A stretch of 64,000 nucleotides of DNA from Melampsora larici-populina 98AG31 (lineage: Eukaryota; Basidiomycota; Pucciniomycetes; Pucciniales; Melampsoraceae): positions 367,173-431,172 of the forward strand of contig NW_006768835.1 of NCBI RefSeq assembly GCF_000204055.1, given 5' to 3'. The notes beneath the pieces were generated by a model. That model did no database searches. It was not told the DNA's origin and saw only the letters and a list, made by a program, of their open reading frames with translations. A program made the position numbers and the translations under genes. This document shows positions 11,272 to 23,501 of this stretch, piece by piece (the first letter of the stretch is position 1; each line of letters opens with the position of its first letter).

Positions 11272-12087
11272 TATAATGTTTCTCAAAGGATGGATTCTCA
11301 GGATTCGTTTAGAACCAAGAGAAGACGTCACTGCTAGAATTTTCTGTAGTAAGAAATGGACACACTGAGGGCACAGGTTCCTGAGTTAGACTACAGCGAT
11401 TCCGCTAGTCAACTTCGAGAACAAGAAATAAAGCTAACCTGCGAGCTCGTGAGTAAACGAAAGAGCACGCGTAAGATGGTTGTTTAAGAACAGGAAAACA
11501 AAACAGTAATTGATTCTTTTCGACACACTACACACCTGAGGGCACAGGTTCCTGAGTTAGACTACAGCGATTCTGCTAGTCAACCTCGAGAACAAGAAAT
11601 AAAGCTAACCTAAACAATCGATGAGAAAAATAAGAGATGAAAGTAATCAGAAAATGAGAGATAAATAAAGGAAAGGCATAAACAGTCACTACCTGCGAGC
11701 TTGTGAGTAAACAAAAGAGCACGCGTAAGATGGTTGTTTAAGAACAGGAAAACAAAACAGTAATCTAATGAAGATGATAGTAACGGTATTAGTAAAATAA
11801 AATAAAGTATAACGAGAACAAGAAAAACACTTACTGATTCTTTTCGACACGAAAAGAATCAGAAAAGAGGAAGAAAGAAAATACAAGATGAACTGATAAA
11901 CCCCCAAAAGAATTTCCTCCAGCACCCCTTGATTCAATCTCCAAATGTAATCCCTTTATTCAACTTCCAATTTTACCGCTAACCGACCAACTGTCTTAAT
12001 CCCACTTAACCACCAACATTCACCATTACCTTATTAGGAAAATTGTATCTTTGACTACTTAATAAGATAATACCAAATATCGTAACA
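11272..12087 (-). repeat. 5' LTR of copia-1
   Basis: 816 bp, about 99.4% identical by eye to the copy at 5891-6706. It should hold the element promoter. It directly abuts the tRNA-type primer-binding site at 11259-11271. Confidence 0.93.
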
Positions 12088-15000
12088 TATCTGTCTTGAT
12101 TATTTCCCATTAGCCAACCGAAGTGCCCCGCGGTTGCATGTGAAGGCAACAACATTTGGACTCCATGCCCCGAGTCAAACTGCCGAATCGACATCCAAAA
12201 GGACACCGGTTGGGGTGTCCTTCAACACACCGGGACTCATAACCATGTTTGGCCTTCTTCCAAAAAAGCCGATCCCTTGGCTATGCGCGCGCTCTCCGAT
12301 CAGCTCGTCCAGAACCCGAAGGCCGGACCATTGGTGTTGAAGGTATGCTAAGCCTTCATCTATCTTGTAACCACATATTAACCTTCTCTACCTTCTTTGT
12401 ACACACAGTTCGGACAGGCGGGTGCTGGGAAAACGGTCACCGCGCCAGTCACCGAGATCCATGCTGCGTTTTCCAACGGTGGGCGTCTTGGTTACTTACG
12501 AAGGAATATCCTGGTGGAGAGGGGACTAATGCCCGAAAAGGAAAGCTTAGGAGGTGGGGACCGTCTGATTATGGATTTAATGCACTGGGGCAGGTAAGGT
12601 TGCGCTTGGTTTTCAAACCCTTCTGTCTCTTTTGTATGAAATAATATATTTCGTACTCCTTGACGCTTACATAAGAATCTTTTTTTGTTCTACTTTCTCC
12701 TTTTGGTTTTAGGAACGGTCTGAGGTTGATCTCAACCTCGCTTCTAGGTGCAAACGTGCACATTACCTTTCAAACCGAATGGATGGCCAAGCAACTAGTG
12801 CGTCGGGATCAGGAGAATCGGGTCTATTCCGGCGGTCTCCTTTCCGACGTCACGTACAGATTCTTCAAGCATGGTTACCTCCTCACCACGTCAATGTACA
12901 GTGACGTTCTTCATCGATGGATTCTGGTTCAACTCACCTGGATGTGGGGCCTCGAAGAAGGCCACTATTGGGCCCATTTCACCACCTTGCTCCGACAGAT
13001 CTCTCAGGCCGATTTGACGTACCACAAGCGTGATCTGTTGACTCAACAGGTCGTCGATTTCTCCTTGGCCCAGAAGAAGGGGTTTGTAAGTGCCTACATG
13101 GAGGTTTTTAACGAAGCCGATCCCGCCAAGGCCTTGGACAAGTTGAAAGGTTGCCACGAACACTTTCGTCAATTGGTCACTCGGATCAAACGAAATCGTA
13201 ATGTGGTTGATGCAAGTCAATTGGTATGTGAATTTGCTAACTTTTTAATATCTTTGTGCTTCCAATCACTGATGTAATGATTGAAATCCTTAGGCCAAAT
13301 TTGAACGCATGGCTTACAACCTTCTAGAACCGGACAAACCCAATGGCCTGACCCTCGGTCAGAAATTCGAACAGCTTGCTCGTTTATTCCCTAAAGCCAA
13401 GCCTTGGCTCGATTGGTGGAATACGTCCGACATCCACAGCATGTTGTTTTGTGCACGACCTCGTCTACCCCTAGACGATCCACCTCTGGAAGATGGAAGT
13501 AATCTTGACGCCAAGCTTCCTGAAACCACCAACGGTCAGGAATCAATGCATAGGCAATATTATATATTGACGTAAGTGACCGGCATTTCCTTACATCAAC
13601 CATTATGCCTTAACTGACGTATTAATGTTTTAGTTCTGGACAATGTACTATTGTCCAAGGTTTCGTCCAGCTTCTTCTATTTACAGAATCCCTGAAGAGA
13701 GACGATCAACAAGTGCGACGAGGGATTTCCATCAAGTACGGGAACAACTGGGATTCTGTGGTTGAGACTTTGGGTTGGTCCAAAGAAAAAACTCGGCGCA
13801 AACCGGACCCCAACAACGGCAGGCCTCCTGACACCACTGATGTCCTCATCACTTGCCCCAAAAAGCTCGGCCGGCCCTATGGATCTCTCAACTTCAATCG
13901 CAACCGTCACTCTTCCTATCAGTCTTATTCTGCCAGCAACGATCCGGGCAAGCGCAACCAATGCTGGGAGACAGCTTCGATGGAAAGCTTGTTTCCTACT
14001 TTTTCAACTTTGTGGCTGGAAGGTTTGACAGGTAAAGCTAAGGACTTAGCGTCCAAACTCATTCAACACTTTTTGGCGAGGGTTTCAGCAGAACTCCATC
14101 ATTCAACCCACATCAAGTTGGTGCTTTCATGTGGGCTGAAGTCCTTACAAACCGCGGTGCAGTCTCGCGTCCCGGGGTCTTTCACTACCGACACATTTTG
14201 TTCAGCTGACCTATTCATCGACAACATTCTTCTTAAAAAGAAGAATGAGCCTACTTCAATTGGGCGACATTTTTCTTATAAAATGATACGTGATTTCCAA
14301 TGTACAAAGATCCCTGCTCATCAAGAGAGTGAAGTTCGAGTCAACACCTCCATTGTCCTAACCAACGATCTCTTCCATGAGGCGAATTTACGTTATTCCG
14401 ATGTCACGAGTCTGCTTTCTCTATGGGAGACCGAAGGTCTATTTTCTACGAACCCCCGATGCTGCCCGGTCTGTCGAACCAACCGCAATCAGCAAAATTC
14501 AAGCACCCATAACGATGATTCTGCAGATTGTTCAGCGGGTTTCATTGAGGATTTGCCTCACCTGTACGAGCGGAGTCGGTTGGACTTCACTACCAACCCA
14601 AACACTCTTTACTTCATTCTTCAAGGTGTTGCGGGTCTCGCAGAAGATGATAGGATCAGCTTCATGGGGGAAATGCTGTGGCCTGAGCATCTCACCTTCA
14701 ACAACGTTGAATATTGACTTGTCTCGCGAGGATTCTGGGGTTATAATCACTATTGGTGCAAGGTGGTTAGATTCGTCGATGGAGCTCAAGGGGTTTGGTT
14801 CTACGATGATCGCAAGGACGATGGCAGGGCACAGCTCCTCGGCCAAGATCTCAGCTTAATCTCGGGCGCTCAACCTTTGACCTCTTGGCTCATTTACTCA
14901 CGCAAGCCGAACACTGACGAACAGAAAACAATTGACTGTGCCGTTGCAAAGATCCTCCATAAAAATCCAGATTCCACTGGTGATCTACCGTTCGCTTGTT

Positions 15001-15846
15001 CTCTGGACTTGGAAGGGGTGGAGGATCCAATTGTGGAGGAGCCCGCTCTCCCTCCGTTGGAGTGTTTGCAGCTAAAAGATACCTTTACCGCATCATGTAA
15101 GTTATATTGCTGCGATTTCTATGCTTCCTACTTGTTTGGTCTAACCAAACATCATTACTTTGTAAAGCAGCGATTGATCATTATGGCGGTGATAATCTTC
15201 TAGGCGAGGGAGGTCATGTGGATTTGCAATCACGTAGCTCTTCACAGGCTGTGGAGGCCAAACGTGCTTTCAAACAAGCGCATTGTAAGTCCAATTCACG
15301 TGATATCTCGCCTGTCCAATGCTTTACTGATATGATTTTCCTGACTTCTTAGCTCCCCTCCTGCCTGATGTTCCTCCGGCGATCACCTCTTCGCAACGTT
15401 CACAGATGGCCCGGAAGGCCTTTGATCAATCGCAGCTATCTCAATTGCCGCTGGCTAGTCAGGGTGATGGGGTTGAAAGCGTTCAAGCCTCACAAGCCGA
15501 ACCAGAGCCCAAAGAGCCTACGCGTGATCCCCTAACCTTGCGTCTGCGTGTCAAGCGACCATTACCCAAGTCCAGTCCAATTAAATCCCCGCCGGTCTCA
15601 CCTCCAAAGCCGAAAAAAGTGCTAAAACATGAGAGCAGTGTTAAGGTCAAGCCTAAGGGAAAGGGCAAGGCTAAAGGCAAAAAAGTCAAAGTCTATTTTT
15701 TTTTATTATTGTTTCAGACTGTTATACAAGGATTGTTCTATGCTGGTGATCATGATCGTGGTGGTAAGCGCGGGAGTCACTTTTTAAATTATATGTTTTG
15801 TCTTGTCTTTGTTTGTATCTTGTGTTTGTGGGGGCCTTGTTTGTGA

Positions 15847-16089
15847 AATTGAAACTGGCCAATTAAGTGGTGGAATCTTGCCCTGCGCAACAGAGCCTTC
15901 AAAATGCGAGTCAATCTGTTTGCCTTTGAAAACTAAGAAAACAAACTGAGATAACTCTTTGGTAAAAGAAATCTATTCGTAGAATAATTTTTTTTTCTCC
16001 AAGTTCTTCGTGTGTAAATCTTTCGTGTGTAAATTTCTACTTTTGGGGTGGGGCTTTAGTTTTTTCCACTCCGGGCTCTTCCACTCCTT
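15847..16089. other. Downstream of MULE gene, no gene
   Basis: AT-rich sequence following the transposase gene; likely 3' UTR and element interior. No frame or RNA recognised. Confidence 0.35.
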
Positions 16090-16395
16090 ATTGTATGTAA
16101 AGTGGATCGGGTGTAAAAATGGACCTTAACCCCGGATTGTCGAATTTTGCACTGGTTTTTTTAACACTGCATATGGAGTGTTAAAAAATAAGTGCAAAAT
16201 TAAATCTCAGACACGTTGAGTTACAATTTTACACTCAACGAAATACACTCCTGTATTTTACACTCCGGGATTTGGATTGGATTGAGTGTAAAATTCTAAT
16301 TCGCCCCCCTTGATGTTGATTTTTACACTCCAGCACATTTACACTCAATGTGGAGTGTAAAACAGTAGAGTGTAAAAATCTCTTAACCGTTATCC
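16090..16395. repeat. Cluster of inverted TTTTACACTC motifs, possible transposon terminus or MITE
   Basis: The 10-mer TTTTACACTC or its complement GAGTGTAAAA occurs about eight times in 300 bp in both orientations, with variants (TGTTAAAAAA, GTGCAAAAT). Such dense inverted subterminal motifs are usual at ends of MULE-like elements and MITEs. It lies just downstream of the MULE transposase gene, so it may be that element's right terminus, but no matching left terminus was found before 5020. Confidence 0.5.
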
Positions 16396-19300
16396 AATGT
16401 ATATTGACATCATCAACCACCACAACCACCAGTTTAGTATAATCAAACTTATCTTGATTGAACTGATATTATTCCAATTAAGCTTACCTCTTCAATTCTC
16501 TTTTGTTTCAGCCTATAATACTTCAATACCACCTGAATCATTGAGACCTTCAATGAACAATGCGATCATCATACCATCAACAATCCAGGATTACTTTTAA
16601 TCAATTTTGATGCAGAACTATCAAGAATGTTATGTAATTTAAAATATGGATCACCATTAATCTTAGCCCAATAAATACAAATGATTGGATCAGCAAGAGA
16701 AGTTTTCACATTTTTAAGGAACAAATCACAATTAGAACAATAATACAGACAAAAGTTAAGTACATCATCTAGAACTACATTAGCAATTTATGATCATTCA
16801 TGTGGAGAAGTTAAATCAGGTACAATTATAAATGAATTTCAATTTGTTTTACATGTACATGAACAGATTGTGTGAGAAAGCATTGAGCATTCAATCAAGA
16901 TTGGAAATGGATCAGATAAATTGTTGAATGTATTGATAGAATTTGACAGGGCTCAAAAAACAGATGAGTGTTGAGCGCAACAGAGTTGGAGTGGCAAGCT
17001 ACCAATGCTAATCCCTGTATCCCAACTTTCTCACTCGTGATTGAGTCTCTGCATCTGTCTTTGAAAGATCAGTACCTGGATTGCATTGGTGCAGCAAGTC
17101 CAACCTCATGATATTTCAAATGCTTCAAAATGAGAGAACTCATAAAATTGAACATTGTCATCATATTTTATGCAGCCTCAAACAAACAACCCAAACCAAA
17201 GGGATAATTTTTTTCCTTGACTTCCTTCCTTCATTGTTCAGTACTCCAATATGACCAAGCCTTCTCAGATGTGAATTTCAATTTGGGTCAAAATTAGTCT
17301 TTGAAAGACCAAAATTTAATGCTGCTTATTGAGTGGTGTTATTTATCTTCTTAAATCCGAATTCCCCCCCTGAAAGCCTTATACCCCATTAACAGCATTT
17401 GGGTATCAGGCATCAAGGCGTTAAAACATCGGATTCCTCTGCTTCCCACTTACGACTCACTTATGTGTAGCCATGGGTAGCATTGGGTGATGCGGATTCA
17501 GTAACCCATTGCCCCCCCGGTATTTATAGGATTTCTGTCTGTGGTGTCCCGGAAAAAGCTCACCAAAAGCAATCATCCCACAGAAGCACCACCCACTGCT
17601 TTTTCATCACATGCTTGATCAGACGCCCGTAGCAATGCTGTCTTTATTCACTTTGTATGGCAGCTGAATCATTTCCTTCCCTCTTCGCGTTGCCAGAGCC
17701 AACCGTCATGCATTGGTGTTTGGACTTTTCAAAAGCAACCTGGAATTTTTTGCTTTTCGAGAACACTGTCATCATCGATCTCTCGAACAAAGGTGGTTGT
17801 GGACTGACCTCCTGCTTCCATTTTGCTTTCTGCCCTAACGTCAAAAACTTTTCATTGTTATTTTTCAATAATCATCAACATGTCTTCGCAATGAATTTTC
17901 TTTACCATTGCTTGCCCAGAACCCTGTGTCCATTCTCAACACATTTCTTATTCAACCCTTTGTCCCCATTACATTCATCCTGTCTAAGTGGTGGGTGCTT
18001 TCACAAGCAATTTGCCTCTTTTTGCTATTGTTAAACCCTATTTCTAATGATCACATTGGTAAAGTTGTACTGCACTCTTTTCCTTTTGTTTGCTGCTCCG
18101 ATTGTCTTGCTTTTGGATTGCTTTTCTCAATTAGAAAAACATTGACAGTGCTTCGTAATGACCTGACTCTTTCCACAACACTCCTGCCTCCCTTATTGCC
18201 CACACATATAAAACATATCCTTATTCGATGCCACCTTTCTTTACACTCCAGTTCCCCAATCCCTCCATTCCCTTGCAACCTCACTCCTCATCCCGAGATC
18301 CAGAACTTCGCTATATCAAAATATATATCCCTATTTACAATGGCAATTTATCGCACTGCCTACAACGTTTTTTATCCTGAGCTTGGCTGGCTAAAACGGC
18401 ATCCAGCTGCCGGTTGGAAGCATCCTCTGGATGATGCTCACCTGTGCAGGTTTGTCAATTGGATCATGCAAGGTCTATCAAGTGTGCTCACACAGTCAAA
18501 AAGCACATTGTTACATAGATGAAAGAAAGACAGATTGATGACTTGAAAGCCAAGGTACCTTTACAACGTAACCAATGAGAGCGAAATCAAATATCAGTGT
18601 TCATGTTGCCTTTACTTGATTTCTTAAAAACTACCTGAAATCAATCAATCAATCAATTGATTGTTGAATTCTCAACCAATCTCACCGAATTCATTAAGAA
18701 CTCTTGCAGATCAACCGCCACCACATCGGGATTACAATCGGCTCACTTCTTCATCTTCTAATCTAGATGATGATGAGGAGGAGCAGGAGGAGGAGGAGGA
18801 GATGATGATTAACTTTCATTTTTCTAAAATCATCAACAAATTGTTAAGCATCATCATAACACTAAAGGCACAACCCAGTTTCTCGGCAAAACTGGATTAA
18901 ACCCCTAAGACAAGCTGTACACTAAGACTCTGACCCCATTAGGCTCAGGTGTTCCCGACCCCACCTCTCTTTATGGCCTGTCAAACCACTATGAGTTCTA
19001 GATGATCTCTATTTCTTCCAGTTGGATAACAAACTAATTTGTTCCTCTCATCTTTCCTGTTCATTGATGATATCACGGTGATGTGGCAAGCAATTCTCAA
19101 GACTCAAGGACCTGCTGCATTTGCCAAAGAAGTTTGTGACTACAAAGGTTGTTCGATCATGGATACTACTACTTGGGGAGATGTGCATCAATGTCTTTCA
19201 GCTACTCGTTAAAAAAACGAGGAATCATGATAAAACAGAAAAAAACAAAAAAAATCAACTCCAACTTCAAGCTTACAATCAAATTGTTAGTTTTCGATTT

Positions 19301-19422
19301 CTCATTTTCATCATTAACAGAATGTATCAAAAAGTAAAGCTAATGATAACTTTATTTTAAAGCTGATTTGCCAAATCAAAACCAATCAAGTCCAAGAAGA
19401 GGTTCATCACGAGTTGAAAAAC
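16396..19422. other. About 3 kb without a supported gene
   Basis: AT-rich. Several frames of 60-200 codons exist (for example 17644-17868 minus, 17908-18522 plus) but lack family motifs, consistent splice signals or coding-like composition. A short GA-rich acidic run is at 18770-18810. The only recognisable item is the repeat copy at 17340-17500. Confidence 0.4.
17340..17500 (+). repeat. Dispersed repeat, partner of 50960-51115
   Basis: Blocks TTCTTAAATCCG, CTGCTTCCCACTT and GTGTAGCCATGGGTAGCAT appear in the same order, on the other strand, at 50960-51115. The two copies are clearly related but diverged, with a C- or G-run between blocks. This looks like the end sequence of a dispersed transposon family of unknown type. 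Confidence 0.55.
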
Positions 19423-19484
19423 TTATCTACCGTGTTTAATGGAACGTACAGGTGCCGTCGTGCCTTTGGGCACCTGTCTCCCTC
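19423..19484. repeat. Left 62-bp direct repeat of DIRS-A
   Basis: Identical to 25819-25880. It contains an 8-bp perfect stem (CAGGTGCC / GGCACCTG) around an 11-nt loop with GTGCC. Probably terminal or core sequence used in circularisation and integration. Confidence 0.85.
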
Positions 19485-20121
19485 CATTAATCTTGTAGGT
19501 CACATTTCTCGCTATGTAAATTTTCTTACATTTCCTTTAACTTTTATATTATACATTTTGTTTACTTATGTATTTCTTACACTCTACATACTACTCATAT
19601 TTCTAGCCATTACTCCTTTACCAACTAACCAGTAACCATTTGACTTAAGAGTAACTTAAGTCTCCTGGTGTGTGTTTGGGGGGGGGCGGGGGCCGCTGGT
19701 CTTTGGCCAAGGGTAGGCTCTCTGCTGCCATTACTCGGGACATATCGTCCGGAGCCTGCGGAGAGCCTACCACGGTAGGGCCCAAGTGACCCCCGAACTC
19801 TTTAGTATCCCCCGAGGTTATCACTTTAGTGGGACTCAATTCAATCCCTTCTCTCACCCTTTTCGCTGTCTCACTCTCACTGTGTTCGAGGCATCTGTCG
19901 ATCTACATCGATTTCTTTTCATCTTCCTCCTACCACACCAGCCAGTCTTCCAATCTACGTACAAACAATTCCTCTTATGAAGAGTTCTCCCCAAATACAA
20001 CCATCGGATAAGGACGAAAACGCAAATTGGAAAAAAATTGGAACAACTAAGTGACCATGTAAGTTTCCTTGTACCTACTACTCCCTCTTTCACTACATCT
20101 TGTCTTCACCTCCTGTTCTAC

Positions 20122-21258
20122 TCAGCCTCTTTTCCGTTTCATATCTTTTGTTTCGATTTCTCTCTTCCCTCCGTTTGATAGAAGAGTCGGTCCTGAGACA
20201 ACCTTCACAGCTATATCCGGTAGTTTCAGTAGATCCCATACATACTTCGCATCTACGGAGTCACCTCTTGAATAGTTCTTTAGGTATGTTTGGTACGCTC
20301 TCGATTGCCACCTCCCAGTTTGCATAATGTTCTCTAACGGATGTTTCTCGTTCCACCTGAACGTAGCTCCCCCTACCCGGAAGGAATGACCAGTTAGACA
20401 ATTTTGTGTTCCTGAAGCCTTAACCCAAACTCCTCTACAAATCGACATAAACACAGACTTCGTCATCGCTACTCTGTTTCCGTTATCATCTGGGTAAGAG
20501 AAGATCGGTTCCATGTACACGTCATTAGGGCGACTCCGTACTAATATTTGATTTAATGCGTTCACCGGGTCTAGTAAGGATGGTAGTGATCGTAGATGGA
20601 GCCACTGGATTTCGCCTGGTCTCGCGGTTTTCGCGTCATGTAAAGCTAGTTTCAGATAAGTACCATCTTCTGCTCGTAACATGTCTTTCAGTAAGATTAA
20701 TCGCTTCTTCTTGTTGTCTGAAACTAGTTCTCCGAGACGAGCCATTCCCCAAAAGGCGACGAGTGCAACTGCTAAAGCCGTCTTTTCTTTCCAAGATCCG
20801 TCTGCTAAAGCGAAAATTAGTTCAGCCAGGTGTCAGAGTTGGATCGGTTCTTTCTCAATCTTCACCCTGTCTTGGTCTTTTGCGTCTGCGACTCCACAGG
20901 CTTTCAGCATCAATTGTACGACTCTGTTATTTTTGCTGGGGAAAGGTTTGTCATGGAATAAATGCCATGATCTAAAACCTGATATATACTTGCTAAGTGT
21001 AACTAAGCTGACTTTATGTTTCTCGTGCTTCACCTTGCCTTTCTTTCCTGAATAGCCATCTTGTTCCTTCCCTGCCCATACGATGAAACCTTTCAACAGT
21101 TCATCACTCAACGGTAACATCTCGTTTCTCGACTTCTTCATCAACTCTCCGTACTTCATCAATTTGGACATGGCTGTGCTATAATTTTCTAAGGTCGCCT
21201 GCGACCAGCTACCGCTCAGGAGTCGGCGTTGTACGGGGTTCTCAGACCATTGAATCAA
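20122..21258 (-). pseudogene. Tyrosine recombinase of DIRS-A, one in-frame TGA
   Basis: One frame of about 378 codons with a single TGA at 20833-20835; both sides continue in the same frame. The N-terminal half looks like the SAM-like core-binding domain (ATLENYSTAMSKLMKYG). The C-terminal half has the catalytic layout of the family: Arg in ARLGELV, HxxR in TGHSFRVGGAT, the GRW motif, and the tyrosine in AYQTYLKNYS. The protein would join circular cDNA into the chromosome without target duplication. The TGA lies between the two domains and would truncate the protein before the active site unless read through. An A24 run (minus) between the RT stop and this frame, next to a GTACGT donor-like site, suggests this ORF may be reached by splicing. 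Confidence 0.8.
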
Positions 21259-21369
21259 CCTATGTACAGGACCCCTTGTCAGTGTAAGAACTTAACTGTG
21301 TAAGTTTCTCTTTCCTTTTTTTTTTTTTTTTTTTTTTTTACGTACCCAACTTCGTCCATTAGGAAGTTT

Positions 21370-23118
21370 CTAGCTTTCTTTTCGTTTTGCATCTTTCTTC
21401 TGTGTACCTCTCTTCAATAACCTGCTCAGGTCTAACAGGATGCTAATGATGATTTCGTTTCTGTTTTCTAGGTCTTCTTGGTCGCCTCTCGAAAGTGTAT
21501 CTGCAACGTTTCCTTTTGAAGTCACTCGATTCGCTACAATGTCACACTGGAACGCGGTCAAGTCTTTTTGGATTCTCCGCCACTCTTCGTTGACGAGCTT
21601 GTGTTTGGATTTACGATTATGAACTGCTGCCTGCGATGTGGTGTTATCGGTTAGAAGAAGGAATCGTCGGCCGAAGGTGGGTACTATTTTCTGTACTACA
21701 TGTAGACCGAGTCGGATTGTCGCGGTCTCTAACCAGTTGATGTCACGTCTCTGACATTCTGGTGACAGATCAGTACTCTCCCACCCCTTCAGTAACTCGA
21801 ATCTTGCCCATTTATCTAGCACCAGGATACCAATTCCATAACTAGTGCTGGCATCACCTACCCATCCAATTTCCACTGGTTCTATTTCTGGGACGAAGCG
21901 TAGATGATCGAAGGAGTTTAATGTTGTGTGCCATTCTTGGAGGTCTTCCTTAGCTCCTACTGGTAATTCCCGTAATGCGCTTGGGTTAACCCATTCTGCT
22001 CGCCATTCGTATAGGTTCCACAGATAGCATTTCATGTGTGGAAGGATATGAAGTAGATGGACCAGTCTTCCTACTAACTTTTCTACGTCTTTCAGTCGCC
22101 ACTTCCCTGTAGATGTTAAAAATTCTTTGACTTGGCGCTTCCTTTCTTCTAATTTTTCTTCTGGTAAGCGCACAGTTTTATTATCTCCATTCCAAATAAA
22201 CCCAAGGTATTTTTGTTCTACCTCCCAATCTTGAAACTTTTCATCATTTGACTGTACACCTAAATTTTTACTAATTTGTTTTACTACGTCCATTGACAGA
22301 TCACTTCCATCCACCTTCACAAACATATTGTCGTCGACCCAGCGAAAGATCTGGTCGACTTTTAGTGTTGTGGAGATAATGTCTCTCCACGCGTCCGCCA
22401 TCCACCCGAAGGTCCCGCCACCCGCCACCCCTCCAAATGGGATTCTGGTGTCTATCCAGATATTCCCGTTGAAGTCTTTTATCGTCAAGTAGCGCCATTG
22501 AGATTTGTGAGTTGCACCTTGTCTGTATGCTTTTTTCCAGTCATAAATAGCTAACAACAATTTTATTCCGATTTTTGACCTGAAGTAAGATTCTACTGTG
22601 TCGAAATCGTCCCACGAGGTTTCGAATTTCGTCTTATCTACGAATGAATTGACGGACGGTACCATATGATGTTGTTGTCTTTTGTAAACTGCTGCGTTTG
22701 ACCATCGTCTGGACCCGTCACATCTAGATTTTGATGTGAGTCTGTCGAATCTGTTTTTCACATTATCATCTTTCTCTTGGGGATAAGATAAATCATTAAT
22801 CATCCGTAATGACAGGTCGTTATTGGTCACACTCCCCATTGGGTTTGACCGAAAGACCCCCCATCGTCTAAAAACTTCCTCATGAGTATAAGGTCCGAAG
22901 ATTTGTTTTTCTCTCCGCTCTTTATACAAATTAGCCATTATCTTCTCTTTGACTGCTAATGCTGACTTGTGGTTATCGGGTGTGAACCACTTCAATTCGC
23001 CTAGAGTGTGTTGTGGGATCCCTTGGTGAAAACCGAATTCTAGGCCTTTGAGGACATGGTTCCATTTCTCAAGAAGGTTCCCATCTTCAAGCAATAACTT
23101 CCACTCTGTAAGGTTCAT
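21370..23118 (-). CDS. Reverse transcriptase / RNase H of DIRS-A
   Basis: An open frame of 582 codons from the first ATG; the frame stays open upstream to about 23290 and includes a Cys-rich stretch (CFSRCSSSCRSH), so the true start is probably further upstream or spliced. RT blocks of the DIRS group are clear: YDWKKAYRQGATHKSQW, PFGGVAGGGTFGWMADAW, and the catalytic FRWVDDNMF. RNase H follows with VGDASTSYGIGI, LETATIRLGL, LLTDNTTSQAAV and the final Asp in NVADTLSRGD. All catalytic aspartates seen are present. The DIRS-type RT/RNase H without protease or integrase separates this from LTR elements. Confidence 0.9.
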   Translation of the reverse strand: MNLTEWKLLLEDGNLLEKWNHVLKGLEFGFHQGIPQHTLGELKWFTPDNHKSALAVKEKIMANLYKERREKQIFGPYTHEEVFRRWGVFRSNPMGSVTNNDLSLRMINDLSYPQEKDDNVKNRFDRLTSKSRCDGSRRWSNAAVYKRQQHHMVPSVNSFVDKTKFETSWDDFDTVESYFRSKIGIKLLLAIYDWKKAYRQGATHKSQWRYLTIKDFNGNIWIDTRIPFGGVAGGGTFGWMADAWRDIISTTLKVDQIFRWVDDNMFVKVDGSDLSMDVVKQISKNLGVQSNDEKFQDWEVEQKYLGFIWNGDNKTVRLPEEKLEERKRQVKEFLTSTGKWRLKDVEKLVGRLVHLLHILPHMKCYLWNLYEWRAEWVNPSALRELPVGAKEDLQEWHTTLNSFDHLRFVPEIEPVEIGWVGDASTSYGIGILVLDKWARFELLKGWESTDLSPECQRRDINWLETATIRLGLHVVQKIVPTFGRRFLLLTDNTTSQAAVHNRKSKHKLVNEEWRRIQKDLTAFQCDIVANRVTSKGNVADTLSRGDQEDLENRNEIIISILLDLSRLLKRGTQKKDAKRKES

Positions 23119-23501
23119 TTCACAATTTGCTTCTCTCGGCCAATTCTCTAACTCCTTTTGGTCATTGATAACGTATGTCTCGTCAAGGTTTTCTCGTATA
23201 CTCGATTCTGTTGGGATTATATCTGTGTTCTCAGGTGTTGGAACTTGGCTCTTTGATTCATTGCGAACAACATGGCTTCTACAAGAGCTTGAACAACGAG
23301 AAAAACAAGGAGGAAAAACACCACAAATAATCAGTCACCATAATCTCTTTTTATTTCATACTACAAGAACAATTAGAATTGGGTGATGTCTTGGAAGAAC
23401 AAAGGGGTCAAATAAAATTTCGAGTAAAGATATATTGCCATTCTTCTCTCTTTATTACACTCTCTTTTCATCACTAACTCTTCTTCTTCTTCTTTCTTTA
23501 C

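Larger units (their letters stand above)
5891..12087 (-). mobile_element. Ty1/copia LTR retrotransposon (copia-1), nearly intact
   Basis: Full-length 6,197-bp element on the minus strand. The LTRs are 5891-6706 and 11272-12087 (816 bp each) with about 5 differences seen by eye, so insertion is recent. The 5-bp target duplication TATCT lies at 5886-5890 and 12088-12092. The primer-binding site abuts the 5' LTR and the polypurine tract abuts the 3' LTR. Gene order is gag, protease, integrase, RT, RNase H, which defines copia. It lies in the first intron of the MULE transposase gene, in opposite orientation, and separates the two halves of the GCM domain by more than 6 kb. The only coding lesion seen is a frameshift at the gag/pol boundary. 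Confidence 0.95.
5020..15846 (+). pseudogene. MULE-type transposase with GCM-like zinc domain, split by copia-1
   Basis: Eight exons with matching phases: 5020-5828, 12114-12342, 12409-12593, 12713-13223, 13294-13571, 13634-15096, 15171-15284, 15353-15846 (about 1,360 codons). Exon 1 carries a disordered N-terminus, a basic nuclear-signal-like patch (PKKKKRNRPNK) and the first half of a GCM/WRKY-like DNA-binding domain (GPWKTIWFTCMGVLHC). Exon 2 completes it with Cys residues and a final H-x-H (GTHNHVW). Exons 4-5 hold the DDE-like core: LLSDVTYRFF, VDFSLAQKKGF and TTNGQESMHR are the likely D, D and E blocks. Two lesions: copia-1 sits in intron 1 (TSD TATCT), and an in-frame TGA at 14715-14717 interrupts exon 6, after which the frame continues open (RGFWGYNHYW). 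The 3' end is Lys/Pro-rich and its exact stop is less certain. The family would cut and paste DNA in the nucleus; this copy is probably inactive. Confidence 0.8.

Noticed and set aside
17908..18522. 204-codon plus frame
   Set aside because: Hydrophobic, Ser/Leu/Phe-rich composition typical of AT-rich non-coding frames; no motif, no splice context.
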